From Marivivens geojensis (GTDB lineage Bacteria; Pseudomonadota; Alphaproteobacteria; Rhodobacterales; Rhodobacteraceae), in the NCBI RefSeq assembly GCF_023540835.1, contig NZ_JALKCU010000001.1, forward strand, positions 682,001 to 746,000: a stretch of 64,000 bases of DNA. The letters run 5' to 3'. Shown one piece after another: positions 1 to 7,675 of the stretch. A program made the translations under genes and the position numbers. Within the stretch, counting starts at the first letter, position 1. The number at the start of each line of letters is the position of its first letter. The notes below the pieces were generated by a model. That model had not been told where the DNA came from, made no database searches, and was given only the letters and a program-made list of their open reading frames with translations.

Positions 1-720
1 GCTGCCTGTGTTGATCGTGGTCCACGGTGGGTCAAAACGGCTGTCCTCGGGCGCCTTGGACTTCAGGGCGTCCTTCAATTCCAGAAGTTTCGAAATGAAC
101 CTTACCGCATATTCTACAGCATTCACGCCAAGGTCGGGCGCAGAGCCATGTCCTTCGGAGCCGTGAAAATGCGTCGTGTATTCGTAGCATCCCTTGTGAC
201 CTTCGATGATCCGCATCTCGGTCGGTTCCCCGACGATCCCGATAGACGGGCGCAGGCCGCGTTCTCGCAAAACTTCGACCAAGGCCTGACCGCCAAGGCA
301 GCCAGTTTCCTCGTCATAGGTAAAGGCGAAATGGACAGGGCGGGCGGTGGCGTGTTTCGCAAACTCAGGCGCCATGGCGACAGCGGCGGCGATAAACGCC
401 TTCATGTCGCAGGTGCCACGTCCAAAAAGTTTCCCATCCCGTTCAACCAATTCAAACGGATCACTTGTCCAATCCTGATCGGCAACGGGCACCACATCGG
501 TGTGACCAGATAGAACGATCCCGCCGTCCCCTTCGGGTCCGATTGTCGCCCAGAGGTTCGCCTTTTTGCCAGTTTCATCCCCAAATATCTCAACCCTCGC
601 GCCCGCATCCTCAAGCTTGGTAGCGAGGTAGTCGATGCAATGGCGGTTCGGCAGGATCGAGGTCGTGTCGAATGCGATGAGGTCCGAAAGGATGGCGCGG
701 GTGGTGTGCAAATCAGTCAT
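1..720 (-). CDS. argE: Acetylornithine deacetylase-like M20 hydrolase (3' end outside window)
   Basis: Zinc-dependent M20 family amidohydrolase, best read as the arginine-pathway enzyme that removes the acetyl group of N2-acetylornithine in the cytoplasm. The frame is open from the ATG at 720 to the left edge, 240 residues without a stop, so the C-terminal part lies outside. Family motifs appear in order: SGHTDVVPV with metal ligands H73 and D75, GRGTCDMK with D105, DEETG with the catalytic Glu137/138, and GEPTE around residue 167. It is divergent from the Lrp-type regulator, with 68 bases between the two starts. M20 enzymes use several N-acyl amino acids, so a role in the neighbouring amino acid catabolic set cannot be excluded from sequence alone. 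Confidence 0.85.
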   Translation of the reverse strand, partial: MTDLHTTRAILSDLIAFDTTSILPNRHCIDYLATKLEDAGARVEIFGDETGKKANLWATIGPEGDGGIVLSGHTDVVPVADQDWTSDPFELVERDGKLFGRGTCDMKAFIAAAVAMAPEFAKHATARPVHFAFTYDEETGCLGGQALVEVLRERGLRPSIGIVGEPTEMRIIEGHKGCYEYTTHFHGSEGHGSAPDLGVNAVEYAVRFISKLLELKDALKSKAPEDSRFDPPWTTINTGS

Positions 721-788
721 GCCGCGACCATGGCAGAACCTTTCGTGATGCGGTAGAAGGAAAACGACACATTTTCGCCGAGGCTCGA

Positions 789-1268
789 ATGATAAAGCTG
801 GACGACCGCGACATTGCCATACTGCGCATCCTTGCCACCGACGGCAGGATCACTAAGGCGGCGTTGGCAGAAAAGGTCGGTCTGACCCCGACGCCCTGCT
901 GGGACCGTTTGAAGAAACTGGAAAAGGCGGGGCTGATAGACGGCTATGGGGCGCGGTTCAATCTGCGAAAGATCGCTCCGCATGTGACTGTATTTGTCGC
1001 TGCAGAACTTGGGGATCATACGGCTGCGCGCTTTCGCGCCTTTGAAGACGCAATGAACCGCTACGATGAGGTCGTCGCATGCTGGGCGTTGGGCGGCGGG
1101 TTCGACTATATTTTGCAGATCGTGACCAAAGACATTGACGCCTACCAAAGGCTTATCGACACGATGCTCGATGCGAAAATCGGTTTGTCGCGGTACTTTA
1201 CTTATATCGTGACCAAACCTGTCAAAGGTGCCGGCGCGCCGCCGCTTGCTGCTTTGCTGGGGGACTAA
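789..1268 (+). CDS. Lrp/AsnC family transcriptional regulator
   Basis: A 159-residue regulator. Residues 1-60 form the AsnC-type winged helix-turn-helix (LDDRDIAILRIL, then GLTPTPCWDRLKKLEKAGLI as recognition helix) and the rest is the RAM ligand-binding domain. The conserved stretch CWALGGGFDYILQIVTKD and the following aldehyde dehydrogenase and aminotransferase genes match the asnC-ssd-atf gene order at the end of roseobacter ectoine-degradation operons (DoeX in Halomonas). Transcribed away from the argE-like gene; likely autoregulates and controls the next two genes. The effector cannot be read from the sequence; diaminobutyrate or its acetyl derivative is a guess from family context. Confidence 0.85.
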   Translation: MIKLDDRDIAILRILATDGRITKAALAEKVGLTPTPCWDRLKKLEKAGLIDGYGARFNLRKIAPHVTVFVAAELGDHTAARFRAFEDAMNRYDEVVACWALGGGFDYILQIVTKDIDAYQRLIDTMLDAKIGLSRYFTYIVTKPVKGAGAPPLAALLGD

Positions 1269-1296
1269 TTCGGTCTGATCTTGCCTTGATTTGCAG

Positions 1297-1314
1297 CCAA
1301 TTCTTCTGCATTGG
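1297..1314. promoter_or_regulatory. Interleaved inverted repeats before the aldehyde dehydrogenase
   Basis: CCAAT (1297-1301) and ATTGG (1310-1314) form an inverted repeat with an 8-base spacer. It is interleaved with TGCAG (1292-1296) and CTGCA (1306-1310). The site lies in the 113-base gap between the Lrp-type gene and the dehydrogenase. It is a plausible operator for the upstream regulator, but short arms of this kind also occur by chance. Confidence 0.3.
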
Positions 1315-1381
1315 GTTTGAACTTCAGCCACCTATTCTGTGATGAACAGGCACGATCCTCTGGAACACAAGGGGACGCCTC

Positions 1382-2857
1382 ATGACAATTTCTGCACTCT
1401 CAGCCAGATCCGACATCACTGACAAAGCGCTGATCCGCTCATTTTCTTATATCAATGGGAAATGGTGCGCGGCCCTTGATGGAACGACCTTCCCTGTGAC
1501 GGACCCTGCAAATGGTTGCGTTATTGGTGATGTGGCGCGCCTAAATGCAGAGCAATCGTCTGCCGCAGTGGATGCCGCTCAATCAGTATTTCCAGCCTGG
1601 GCCGGTTTATTGCCTCAACAACGTTCTGCGATTTTGCGGCGGTGGTTCGAACTTCAGCTTGAGCATAAGGACGATCTCGCGCGAATTATGGTGTGCGAAC
1701 AAGGCAAACCCTTGTCTGAGGCGCGTGGTGAAATCGAATATGGCGCGGCCTTTGTCGAATTTTACGCCGAAGAAACCAAACGCCCGAACATCGAAGGCGT
1801 CACCAGCCATCTCGCCGACGCGGAGGTAGAGCTTTGGCGCGAACCAGTTGGTGTTGCGGCACTCATCACCCCGTGGAATTTTCCCTCGGCAATGCTGACC
1901 CGTAAGGCTGCCGCGGCATTGGCGGCGGGGTGTACAGTTGTGGCGCACCCATCAGCGGAAACACCATTTAGCGCCCTAGCGCTTGCGGAACTGGCTGAGC
2001 GCGCAGGCTTCCCTGCTGGTGTGTTCAATGTCGTAACAGGGGACGCACCGACCATTGTGAAGCCGTGGACTGAGGATAACCGCGTCCGCGCCTTGTCGTT
2101 CACAGGCTCAACCGCGGTTGGAAAATTGCTTTATCGTCAATCTGCCGACACAATGAAGCGGTTGGTGATGGAATTGGGCGGACACGCGCCGGTGATCGTT
2201 TTTGACGACGCAGACCTTGATAGCGCAGTCGCTGAGACAATAAAGGCCAAATTTGCAACGTCAGGCCAAGACTGTCTTGGTGCGAACCGGATATATGTGG
2301 AACGATCGATCTACACCGAGTTCTGCAACCGTTTCGTCTCGGCGACAAAGGCACTGACTGTCGGCGTTGGTCTAGACGATCCAGACATCGGACCACTGAT
2401 GAACGAAAACGCGGTCCGTAAACAAGAAGAACAGGTCGCTGATGCAATCGCACAAGGCGCAACACTTGCCTGCGGTGGGGAGCGCCTGCCGCTCGGCCCC
2501 TTGTTCTATGCGCCAACCGTGCTGACCGACGTGCCTGATACAGCGGCAATTATGCGCGACGAAACTTTCGGTCCTGTTGCGGCAATCACGCCGTTTGACA
2601 CAGAGGCAGAGGTCGTCGCGCGTGCAAATGCCACCGAGTACGGCCTCGTTGCGTATGTTCACGTTCAAGACCCCCGCCGGATTTATCGGCTCAGCAGAGC
2701 GCTTCAATTTGGAATGGTCGCTGTAAATCGGACCAAAGTTACAGGGGCGCCAATCCCGTTTGGGGGAACAAAGCAATCTGGACTTGGCCGCGAAGGATCG
2801 CGCCTTGGCATGGAAGAATTCACAGAAATTAAATACGTTTGCCGCGACTGGGCATAA
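1382..2857 (+). CDS. NAD(P)-dependent succinate-semialdehyde dehydrogenase family protein
   Basis: A 491-residue aldehyde dehydrogenase, the usual length of the GabD/Ssd group, oxidising a semialdehyde to the acid with NAD(P). Catalytic residues are visible: Glu264 in MELGGHAP and Cys298 in SGQDCLGANR. The cofactor segment TPWNFPSAMLTRKAAAALA and the FTGSTAVGK motif are intact. The Cys motif reads GQDC rather than the GQTC/GQVC seen in most relatives, a mild variation. The ATG at 1382 follows an AAGGGGA ribosome site. With the aminotransferase 13 bases downstream it forms a two-step module: transamination to a semialdehyde, then oxidation. Aspartate semialdehyde or succinate semialdehyde are the likely substrates. 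Confidence 0.9.
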   Translation: MTISALSARSDITDKALIRSFSYINGKWCAALDGTTFPVTDPANGCVIGDVARLNAEQSSAAVDAAQSVFPAWAGLLPQQRSAILRRWFELQLEHKDDLARIMVCEQGKPLSEARGEIEYGAAFVEFYAEETKRPNIEGVTSHLADAEVELWREPVGVAALITPWNFPSAMLTRKAAAALAAGCTVVAHPSAETPFSALALAELAERAGFPAGVFNVVTGDAPTIVKPWTEDNRVRALSFTGSTAVGKLLYRQSADTMKRLVMELGGHAPVIVFDDADLDSAVAETIKAKFATSGQDCLGANRIYVERSIYTEFCNRFVSATKALTVGVGLDDPDIGPLMNENAVRKQEEQVADAIAQGATLACGGERLPLGPLFYAPTVLTDVPDTAAIMRDETFGPVAAITPFDTEAEVVARANATEYGLVAYVHVQDPRRIYRLSRALQFGMVAVNRTKVTGAPIPFGGTKQSGLGREGSRLGMEEFTEIKYVCRDWA

Positions 2858-2870
2858 GAAAGGACGACCA

Positions 2871-4241
2871 ATGCTAACGAACGACCAACTGGCCCAATGG
2901 GACCGCGAGAACTTTTTCCACCCCTCGACCCATCTGGCTCAACACGCCCGTGGCGAAACCCCGACCCGCATTATTAAAACCGCGAGCGGCTGCCATATCG
3001 AAGACCGCGATGGCAAAAAACTTCTCGACGCGTTTGCGGGCCTCTACTGCGTGAACGTTGGCTACGGTCGTCAGGACATCGCCGAAGCGATCGCCGACCA
3101 AGCCCGTGAATTGGCTTATTACCATGCCTATGTCGGCCACGGCACTGAGGCATCGGTTACCCTGTCGAAAATGGTTCTCGACCGCGCGCCCGATCACATG
3201 TCGAAAGTCTACTTTGGCCTTTCGGGGTCGGATGCGAACGAAACGAACATCAAGCTCGTTTGGTATTACAACAATATCCTCGGTCGCCCCGAAAAGAAAA
3301 AGATCATCTCGCGGTGGCGCGGTTATCACGGGTCTGGCCTGATGACGGGGTCGTTGACGGGCCTTGGTCTGTTCCATGCGAAATTCGACCTTCCGCTCGA
3401 ACAAGTCATTCATACCGAGGCGCCGTATTACTTCCGCCGTCCCGACGCTAATATGACCGAGGAGCAGTTCACGGCACATTGCGCTGCAGAACTCGAAGCG
3501 CTGATCGAACGCGAAGGCGCAGACACCATCGCGGCCTTTATCGGTGAACCTGTCATGGGCACAGGCGGCATCGTTCCGCCGCCCGCTGGCTATTGGGCTG
3601 CTATTCAGGCGGTTCTGGAAAAACACGATATTCTGCTCATTGCGGACGAGGTCGTTACGGGCTTTGGTCGTTTGGGGTCAATGTTCGGGTCGCATCACTA
3701 CGACCTGAAACCTGACCTGATCACCATCGCCAAAGGCCTGACCTCTGCCTACGCGCCGTTGTCTGGTTCGATCGTCTCGGATCGTATGTGGAAAGTGCTC
3801 GAGCAGGGCACTGACGAAAACGGCCCGATCGGCCACGGCTGGACATACTCTGCCCACCCGATTGGCGCTGCTGCAGGTGTTGCGAACCTCAAACTGCTGG
3901 ATGAATTGAACCTAGTTGAAAACGCCGGCGAAATGGGCGCTTATCTGAACGCCCAGATGAAAGCCGCCGTCGCGGATCACCCGAATGTTGGTGAGGTGCG
4001 CGGCGAAGGGATGCTCTGCGCGGTAGAGTTTGTAGCAGACCGCGACAGCCGCACCTTCTACGATCCGTCGCAGAAAATCGGCCCGTCGCTGTCAGCTGCG
4101 ATGGCGTCTCGTGGTGTGATCGCGCGTGCTATGCCCCAAGGTGATATCCTAGGCTACGCGCCGCCGTTCTGCCTGACCAAAGACGAGGCCGACACCATCG
4201 TCGCGGCCACCGTCGACTCGATCAAAGAAGTCCTCGGTTAA
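2871..4241 (+). CDS. Class III aminotransferase, aspartate aminotransferase family (PLP)
   Basis: A 456-residue omega-amino acid aminotransferase. The PLP lysine is K288 (TIAKGLTSAYAPLSG), with cofactor Asp259 in LLIADEVVTGFGR and GSDANETNIK for phosphate binding. The ATG at 2871 sits 6-10 bases after AGGACG and is preferred to an upstream in-frame ATG at 2760, which would overlap the dehydrogenase gene by nearly 100 bases. It is co-transcribed with the dehydrogenase and followed by a strong terminator at 4251-4276. In ectoine-type pathways this gene (atf/DoeD) converts diaminobutyrate to aspartate semialdehyde; taurine, beta-alanine or polyamine-derived substrates are alternatives for this family. 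Confidence 0.9.
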   Translation: MLTNDQLAQWDRENFFHPSTHLAQHARGETPTRIIKTASGCHIEDRDGKKLLDAFAGLYCVNVGYGRQDIAEAIADQARELAYYHAYVGHGTEASVTLSKMVLDRAPDHMSKVYFGLSGSDANETNIKLVWYYNNILGRPEKKKIISRWRGYHGSGLMTGSLTGLGLFHAKFDLPLEQVIHTEAPYYFRRPDANMTEEQFTAHCAAELEALIEREGADTIAAFIGEPVMGTGGIVPPPAGYWAAIQAVLEKHDILLIADEVVTGFGRLGSMFGSHHYDLKPDLITIAKGLTSAYAPLSGSIVSDRMWKVLEQGTDENGPIGHGWTYSAHPIGAAAGVANLKLLDELNLVENAGEMGAYLNAQMKAAVADHPNVGEVRGEGMLCAVEFVADRDSRTFYDPSQKIGPSLSAAMASRGVIARAMPQGDILGYAPPFCLTKDEADTIVAATVDSIKEVLG

Positions 4242-4250
4242 GATGACAAC

Positions 4251-4276
4251 GGGCCGCAGTTCGCTGCGGCCCTTTT
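4251..4276 (+). terminator. Rho-independent terminator of the aminotransferase operon
   Basis: Perfect 9-bp stem GGGCCGCAG/CTGCGGCCC with a TTCG tetraloop, followed by TTTT. It lies 10 bases after the aminotransferase stop and ends 3 bases before the stop of the convergent hydrolase gene. Confidence 0.9.
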
Positions 4277-4278
4277 CG

Positions 4279-5130
4279 TCAAAGCGGGATCGTCATCCCG
4301 TCGGTCCCGACAAACAGCGGACCGCTGTAATGCGGAGCGATCTCTGCGTACCAATCGTCCAAGGTGAAATCGGGGTCGTCGCTCGGGATCAGGTGATTCA
4401 GGGCGAGCTGCTTCACCCCTGCCGCCGATGCGATTTTAGCCACCTCACCCGCGGGGGAATGTGACCGTTCGAGGTGAACCCTCAGGCGGTCATCCCCATT
4501 TCCAACACGTTCGCACAGGGCATCAATACCCGCGCTTAACATCGCCTCATGAACGAGGAGGTCGGTATCCTTGGCAAAGTCGATCATCGCGTCGATTGGT
4601 GCCGTATCACCCGAAAGCGTCGCCGATTTCCCGTCACCCGTTAGGCGCAATGCAAAGCTGTCGATCAGGGGGGGATGCTCATTGCGGATCGCGTCGATTG
4701 TCACGCTGCCGATGGTAAATTGGCCTGCATTTAACAGCCGAATATCGGCCAGAGGCTCCAACGCCGGGCGGCCCTCATCTGCGATACGCAGGGAAATATC
4801 GGCTTCCATAGAAGCAAGGAAACCTTGCCAATAGGCGGTCAGACCTGCGGGGCCGTAGATCGGCACGACACGCTTCAGTCCAGCGGTCCACGCGGTGTGC
4901 ATCAACGGTCCCAACTCTAGATAATGGTCGGAATGCATATGCGTCACGATAATCGCGTCGAGGTCGGTGAGCGCGACGCCCGCATCACAAACAGCACGCG
5001 ACACACCAAGGCCCGCATCGACGAGGATCACTTGACCCGCCAGCCGAACAAGGATCGAGGTCGGCATCGGCGTTCCAGGTCTGATCGCAGGTCCGCCTTT
5101 TGTGCCGAGGAGAGTGACGCAGTTGTCCAT
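4279..5130 (-). CDS. Metallo-beta-lactamase fold hydrolase (RNase Z-like arrangement)
   Basis: A 283-residue cytoplasmic MBL-fold protein. The zinc motif is THMHSDH (H64, H66, D68, H69), preceded by the ILVDAG strand at 36-40. Further ligand candidates are D in LSGDT (about residue 175) and the late histidine in LALNHL (about 245). The order of motifs and the N-terminal LLGTKGGPAIRPG resemble RNase Z/arylsulfatase-type MBL proteins, but the exosite arm of tRNase Z was not recognised. No signal peptide. It is convergent with the aminotransferase and has its own neighbours in tandem with leuA, from which it is separated by the leuA terminator. Substrate unknown. Confidence 0.8.
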   Translation of the reverse strand: MDNCVTLLGTKGGPAIRPGTPMPTSILVRLAGQVILVDAGLGVSRAVCDAGVALTDLDAIIVTHMHSDHYLELGPLMHTAWTAGLKRVVPIYGPAGLTAYWQGFLASMEADISLRIADEGRPALEPLADIRLLNAGQFTIGSVTIDAIRNEHPPLIDSFALRLTGDGKSATLSGDTAPIDAMIDFAKDTDLLVHEAMLSAGIDALCERVGNGDDRLRVHLERSHSPAGEVAKIASAAGVKQLALNHLIPSDDPDFTLDDWYAEIAPHYSGPLFVGTDGMTIPL

Positions 5131-5144
5131 GCTATGCCCTTATG

Positions 5145-5168
5145 AAAAGGGCGGCCCGAAAGCCGCCC
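5145..5168 (-). terminator. Rho-independent terminator of leuA
   Basis: On the minus strand GGGCGGC and GCCGCCC pair around a 6-base loop and are followed by TTTT. It begins 8 bases after the leuA stop, and the U run is on the leuA-sense side. Confidence 0.85.
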
Positions 5169-5175
5169 GATGTCC

Positions 5176-6735
5176 TTAGATCGTGTCCTTGTAGTTCACG
5201 TTCTTAATGTCATCACCCGGTGCGGATTTTTCGCGCCGCACGATCAAACGGTTGATCGCGTTGATATAGGCCTTGGCCGATGCAACCACGGTGTCCGTAT
5301 CTGCCGACTGACCCGTCGCAATGCGGCCGTCCTCTTCGAGTTTGACCGAAACGGTAGCCTGCGCGTCCGTCCCTTTGGTCACTGCGTGCACCTGATACAG
5401 GTCCAAACGGCCACCATGCGGGAAAATCGCCTTAACCGCGTTGAACGTCGCATCAACAGGGCCGTCGCCCGTAGCGTGAACCGATTTCTCTTCGCCACCG
5501 ACCAGTAGGGTCAGGTCGGCGGTCTGCGGACCCTCGGTGCCACAAACAACACGGAGCGATTTGAACTTGATGTGGTCCTCGACTGTGTCGTTCTGACGGA
5601 TCAGAGCAACGATATCGTCGTCGTAGACTTCCTTCTTGCGGTCAGCGAGGTCTTTGAACCGTACGAATAGGTCGTTCAACTGGTTGTCAGCCATATCAAA
5701 GCCGAGCGTTTCCAGTTTCGCCCGCAGTGCTGCACGACCAGAGTGTTTGCCCAGCGGCAATGATGTGCCCGCCAAACCTACGTCCTCTGGGCGCATAATC
5801 TCGAACGTCTCTTTGTTCTTCAGCATACCGTCTTGGTGGATGCCGGATTCATGCGCAAAGGCGTTCTTGCCAACGATCGCTTTGTTGAACTGCACAGGGA
5901 AGCCCGACGCGGTCGCCACGCGACGCGAGATGTTCATGATCTTCGTGGTATCAACGCCAGTCGTATAAGGCATGATGTCGTTGCGCACTTTGAGCGCCAT
6001 GACGACTTCTTCCAATGCGGTGTTCCCTGCGCGTTCGCCCAGACCGTTGACGGTGCATTCGATCTGACGTGCACCACCAGCCACAGCTGCCAGCGCGTTG
6101 GCCGTCGCCATGCCGAGGTCGTTGTGGCAGTGCGTCGCAAAGATAACGTCATCTGCACCCGGAACGGTTTCGATCAAGCGTTTGATCAGGTCCGCGCTTT
6201 CCATCGGTGCGGTGTAGCCCACGGTGTCAGGGATGTTGATTGTGGTCGCACCCGCTTTGATCGCGATTTCGATCACGCGGCAGAGGTAATCCCACTCGGT
6301 GCGGGTCGCATCCATCGGCGACCACTGGACGTTGTCACAGAGGTTGCGCGCATGGCTGACCGTTTCGTGGATTTTATCCGCCATCTCATCCATGGTCAGG
6401 TTCGGGATCGCACGGTGCAGCGGCGAGGTGCCGATGAACGTGTGAATACGGCCCGAGCCTGCGTGTTTGATCGCTTCAGCGCAGCGATCGATGTCTTTAA
6501 AGTTCGCGCGTGCCAGACCGCAAATCGTTGCATTCTTCGAACGCTGAGCGATTTCGGAAACGGCGCGGAAGTCACCTTCGGATGCGATAGGGAAGCCAGC
6601 TTCGATAATATCGACACCCATATCGTCGAGCAGCTCTGCGATTTCGAGCTTCTCTTCGTGGGTCATGGTGGCGCCGGGCGACTGTTCGCCGTCACGCAGG
6701 GTTGTGTCGAAAATCAACACGCGGTCTTTGGTCAT
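5176..6735 (-). CDS. leuA: 2-isopropylmalate synthase
   Basis: First committed enzyme of leucine synthesis: condenses acetyl-CoA with 2-oxoisovalerate in the cytoplasm. The protein has 519 residues, the usual length of the long LeuA form with a catalytic TIM barrel and a C-terminal leucine-binding regulatory domain (roughly residues 370-505). Family signatures are the DTTLRDGEQSPGATM start, the metal-binding HCHNDLGMATANALAAV segment and the NGLGERAGN loop. The ATG at 6735 has an AAGGA site 8 bases upstream. Expression is very likely attenuated by the leader peptide at 6813-6899. Single gene between two hairpins, not linked to leuBCD here. Confidence 0.97.
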   Translation of the reverse strand: MTKDRVLIFDTTLRDGEQSPGATMTHEEKLEIAELLDDMGVDIIEAGFPIASEGDFRAVSEIAQRSKNATICGLARANFKDIDRCAEAIKHAGSGRIHTFIGTSPLHRAIPNLTMDEMADKIHETVSHARNLCDNVQWSPMDATRTEWDYLCRVIEIAIKAGATTINIPDTVGYTAPMESADLIKRLIETVPGADDVIFATHCHNDLGMATANALAAVAGGARQIECTVNGLGERAGNTALEEVVMALKVRNDIMPYTTGVDTTKIMNISRRVATASGFPVQFNKAIVGKNAFAHESGIHQDGMLKNKETFEIMRPEDVGLAGTSLPLGKHSGRAALRAKLETLGFDMADNQLNDLFVRFKDLADRKKEVYDDDIVALIRQNDTVEDHIKFKSLRVVCGTEGPQTADLTLLVGGEEKSVHATGDGPVDATFNAVKAIFPHGGRLDLYQVHAVTKGTDAQATVSVKLEEDGRIATGQSADTDTVVASAKAYINAINRLIVRREKSAPGDDIKNVNYKDTI

Positions 6736-6753
6736 GTCATAATTCCTTGTCTG

Positions 6754-6819
6754 TCCTTAGCTTTTTGTCCCGACGCTAAGACACCCCTGAGCGGTCGCGC
6801 CGGTAGGCACGCTCAGAGG
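6754..6819 (-). promoter_or_regulatory. leuA attenuator: competing stem-loops
   Basis: Between the leader peptide and leuA the minus strand holds alternative pairings. One stem joins 6810-6819 with 6784-6793 (10 bp with one G-U). A second region, GCTAAGGA at 6754-6761, can pair either with CTTAGC at 6775-6780 or with TCCTTAGC at 6822-6829, which overlaps the leader's leucine codons. The two pairings exclude each other, so ribosome stalling on the leucine run would change the fold. No clean U run follows the stems, so the off-state could act on translation or through Rho rather than as a classic terminator. Confidence 0.65.
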
Positions 6820-6899
6820 CTGCTAAGGAGTAGAAGGGCGCACGAGGACGACGCACCGCAAATGCGGGCAGTCTGGGTGATATGATCCAAGCGCGTCAT
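6813..6899 (-). CDS. leuL: leuA leader peptide with four consecutive leucine codons
   Basis: A 28-residue open frame starting at the ATG at 6899 and ending with TGA at 6813-6815, 77 bases before leuA. Residues 22-25 are four leucines in a row (codons CTT CTA CTC CTT) and residue 28 is another leucine just before the stop, the hallmark of a leucine attenuation leader. No Shine-Dalgarno sequence is visible before the ATG; a TATAGT at about 6912-6917 would place the transcript start almost at the ATG, so translation may be leaderless as in some alphaproteobacterial trp leaders (inference). Confidence 0.75.
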   Translation of the reverse strand: MTRLDHITQTARICGASSSCALLLLSSL

Positions 6900-7030
6900 G
6901 GGGCGGGACTATACCCATGATTCCCGCGAGGGAAAGAGCGTTTTTGACTGTTTTTGCTCTGGCTCACTGAATGGTCGTGTTTTGGTCGGGGAAAACTGGA
7001 CAGGGGGGAAGGGGAGGCTAGTTCTGGCGC

Positions 7031-7675
7031 ATGAAACGAAACTTGATCATTGGCGCCTCAGGAGGCATAGGCCGCGCGTTTTGCAACGTCGTGGACGGCG
7101 AGGTCATCGGCCTATCGCGCCCTGATAATGGCTTGGATGTGACGGACCCTGCTTCGGTTGATCGCGTGTTCGGTGCCATTGAGGGGCCGTTTGATCGCGT
7201 CATCATCGCGGTAGGTATCCTCGCGCCAGACGGTGCCGCGCCAGAAAAATCCCTCTCGGCCATTGATGCGCGGACGATGGCGCAGGTCTTTGCGGTGAAC
7301 ACGATTGGCGTGGCATTGATCCTTCAGCAAATGCCTCGATTGCTTGCCCCATCGGGGCGGGTTGGAGTCCTGTCCGCGCGGGTTGGGTCGATTGGGGACA
7401 ATGGATTGGGCGGCTGGCATTCTTACCGCGCATCGAAAGCTGCCGTGAACCAGATCATTCGTGGCACGGCGTTGGAACTGAAGCGAACGCACAAAGGATC
7501 AGTCGTCCTCGCCCTTCACCCTGGGACCGTCGATACGCCGTTCACTGCTGGCTATGCCGCGAAGAAATTGACGCCGACGGATTCCGCCACCGCACTGCTC
7601 TCCGTCCTCGACGGGGCAGGGGCAGACCAAACGGGGTCGTTCTACGATTTCAACGGGGCGACCGTGCCGTGGTAA
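7031..7675 (+). CDS. Short-chain dehydrogenase/reductase, C-factor (CsgA)-like
   Basis: A 214-residue classical-type SDR with a Rossmann fold. The dinucleotide motif GASGGIGR is at residues 8-15 and the catalytic pair is Tyr132 and Lys136 (SYRASK), with S115 or S120 as the serine. Somewhat shorter than the usual 240-250 residues, in line with C-factor-like SDRs often found beside cryptochrome/photolyase genes. Its stop overlaps the GTG start of the photolyase gene by 7 bases, so the two are translationally coupled. Substrate unknown. Confidence 0.85.
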   Translation: MKRNLIIGASGGIGRAFCNVVDGEVIGLSRPDNGLDVTDPASVDRVFGAIEGPFDRVIIAVGILAPDGAAPEKSLSAIDARTMAQVFAVNTIGVALILQQMPRLLAPSGRVGVLSARVGSIGDNGLGGWHSYRASKAAVNQIIRGTALELKRTHKGSVVLALHPGTVDTPFTAGYAAKKLTPTDSATALLSVLDGAGADQTGSFYDFNGATVPW

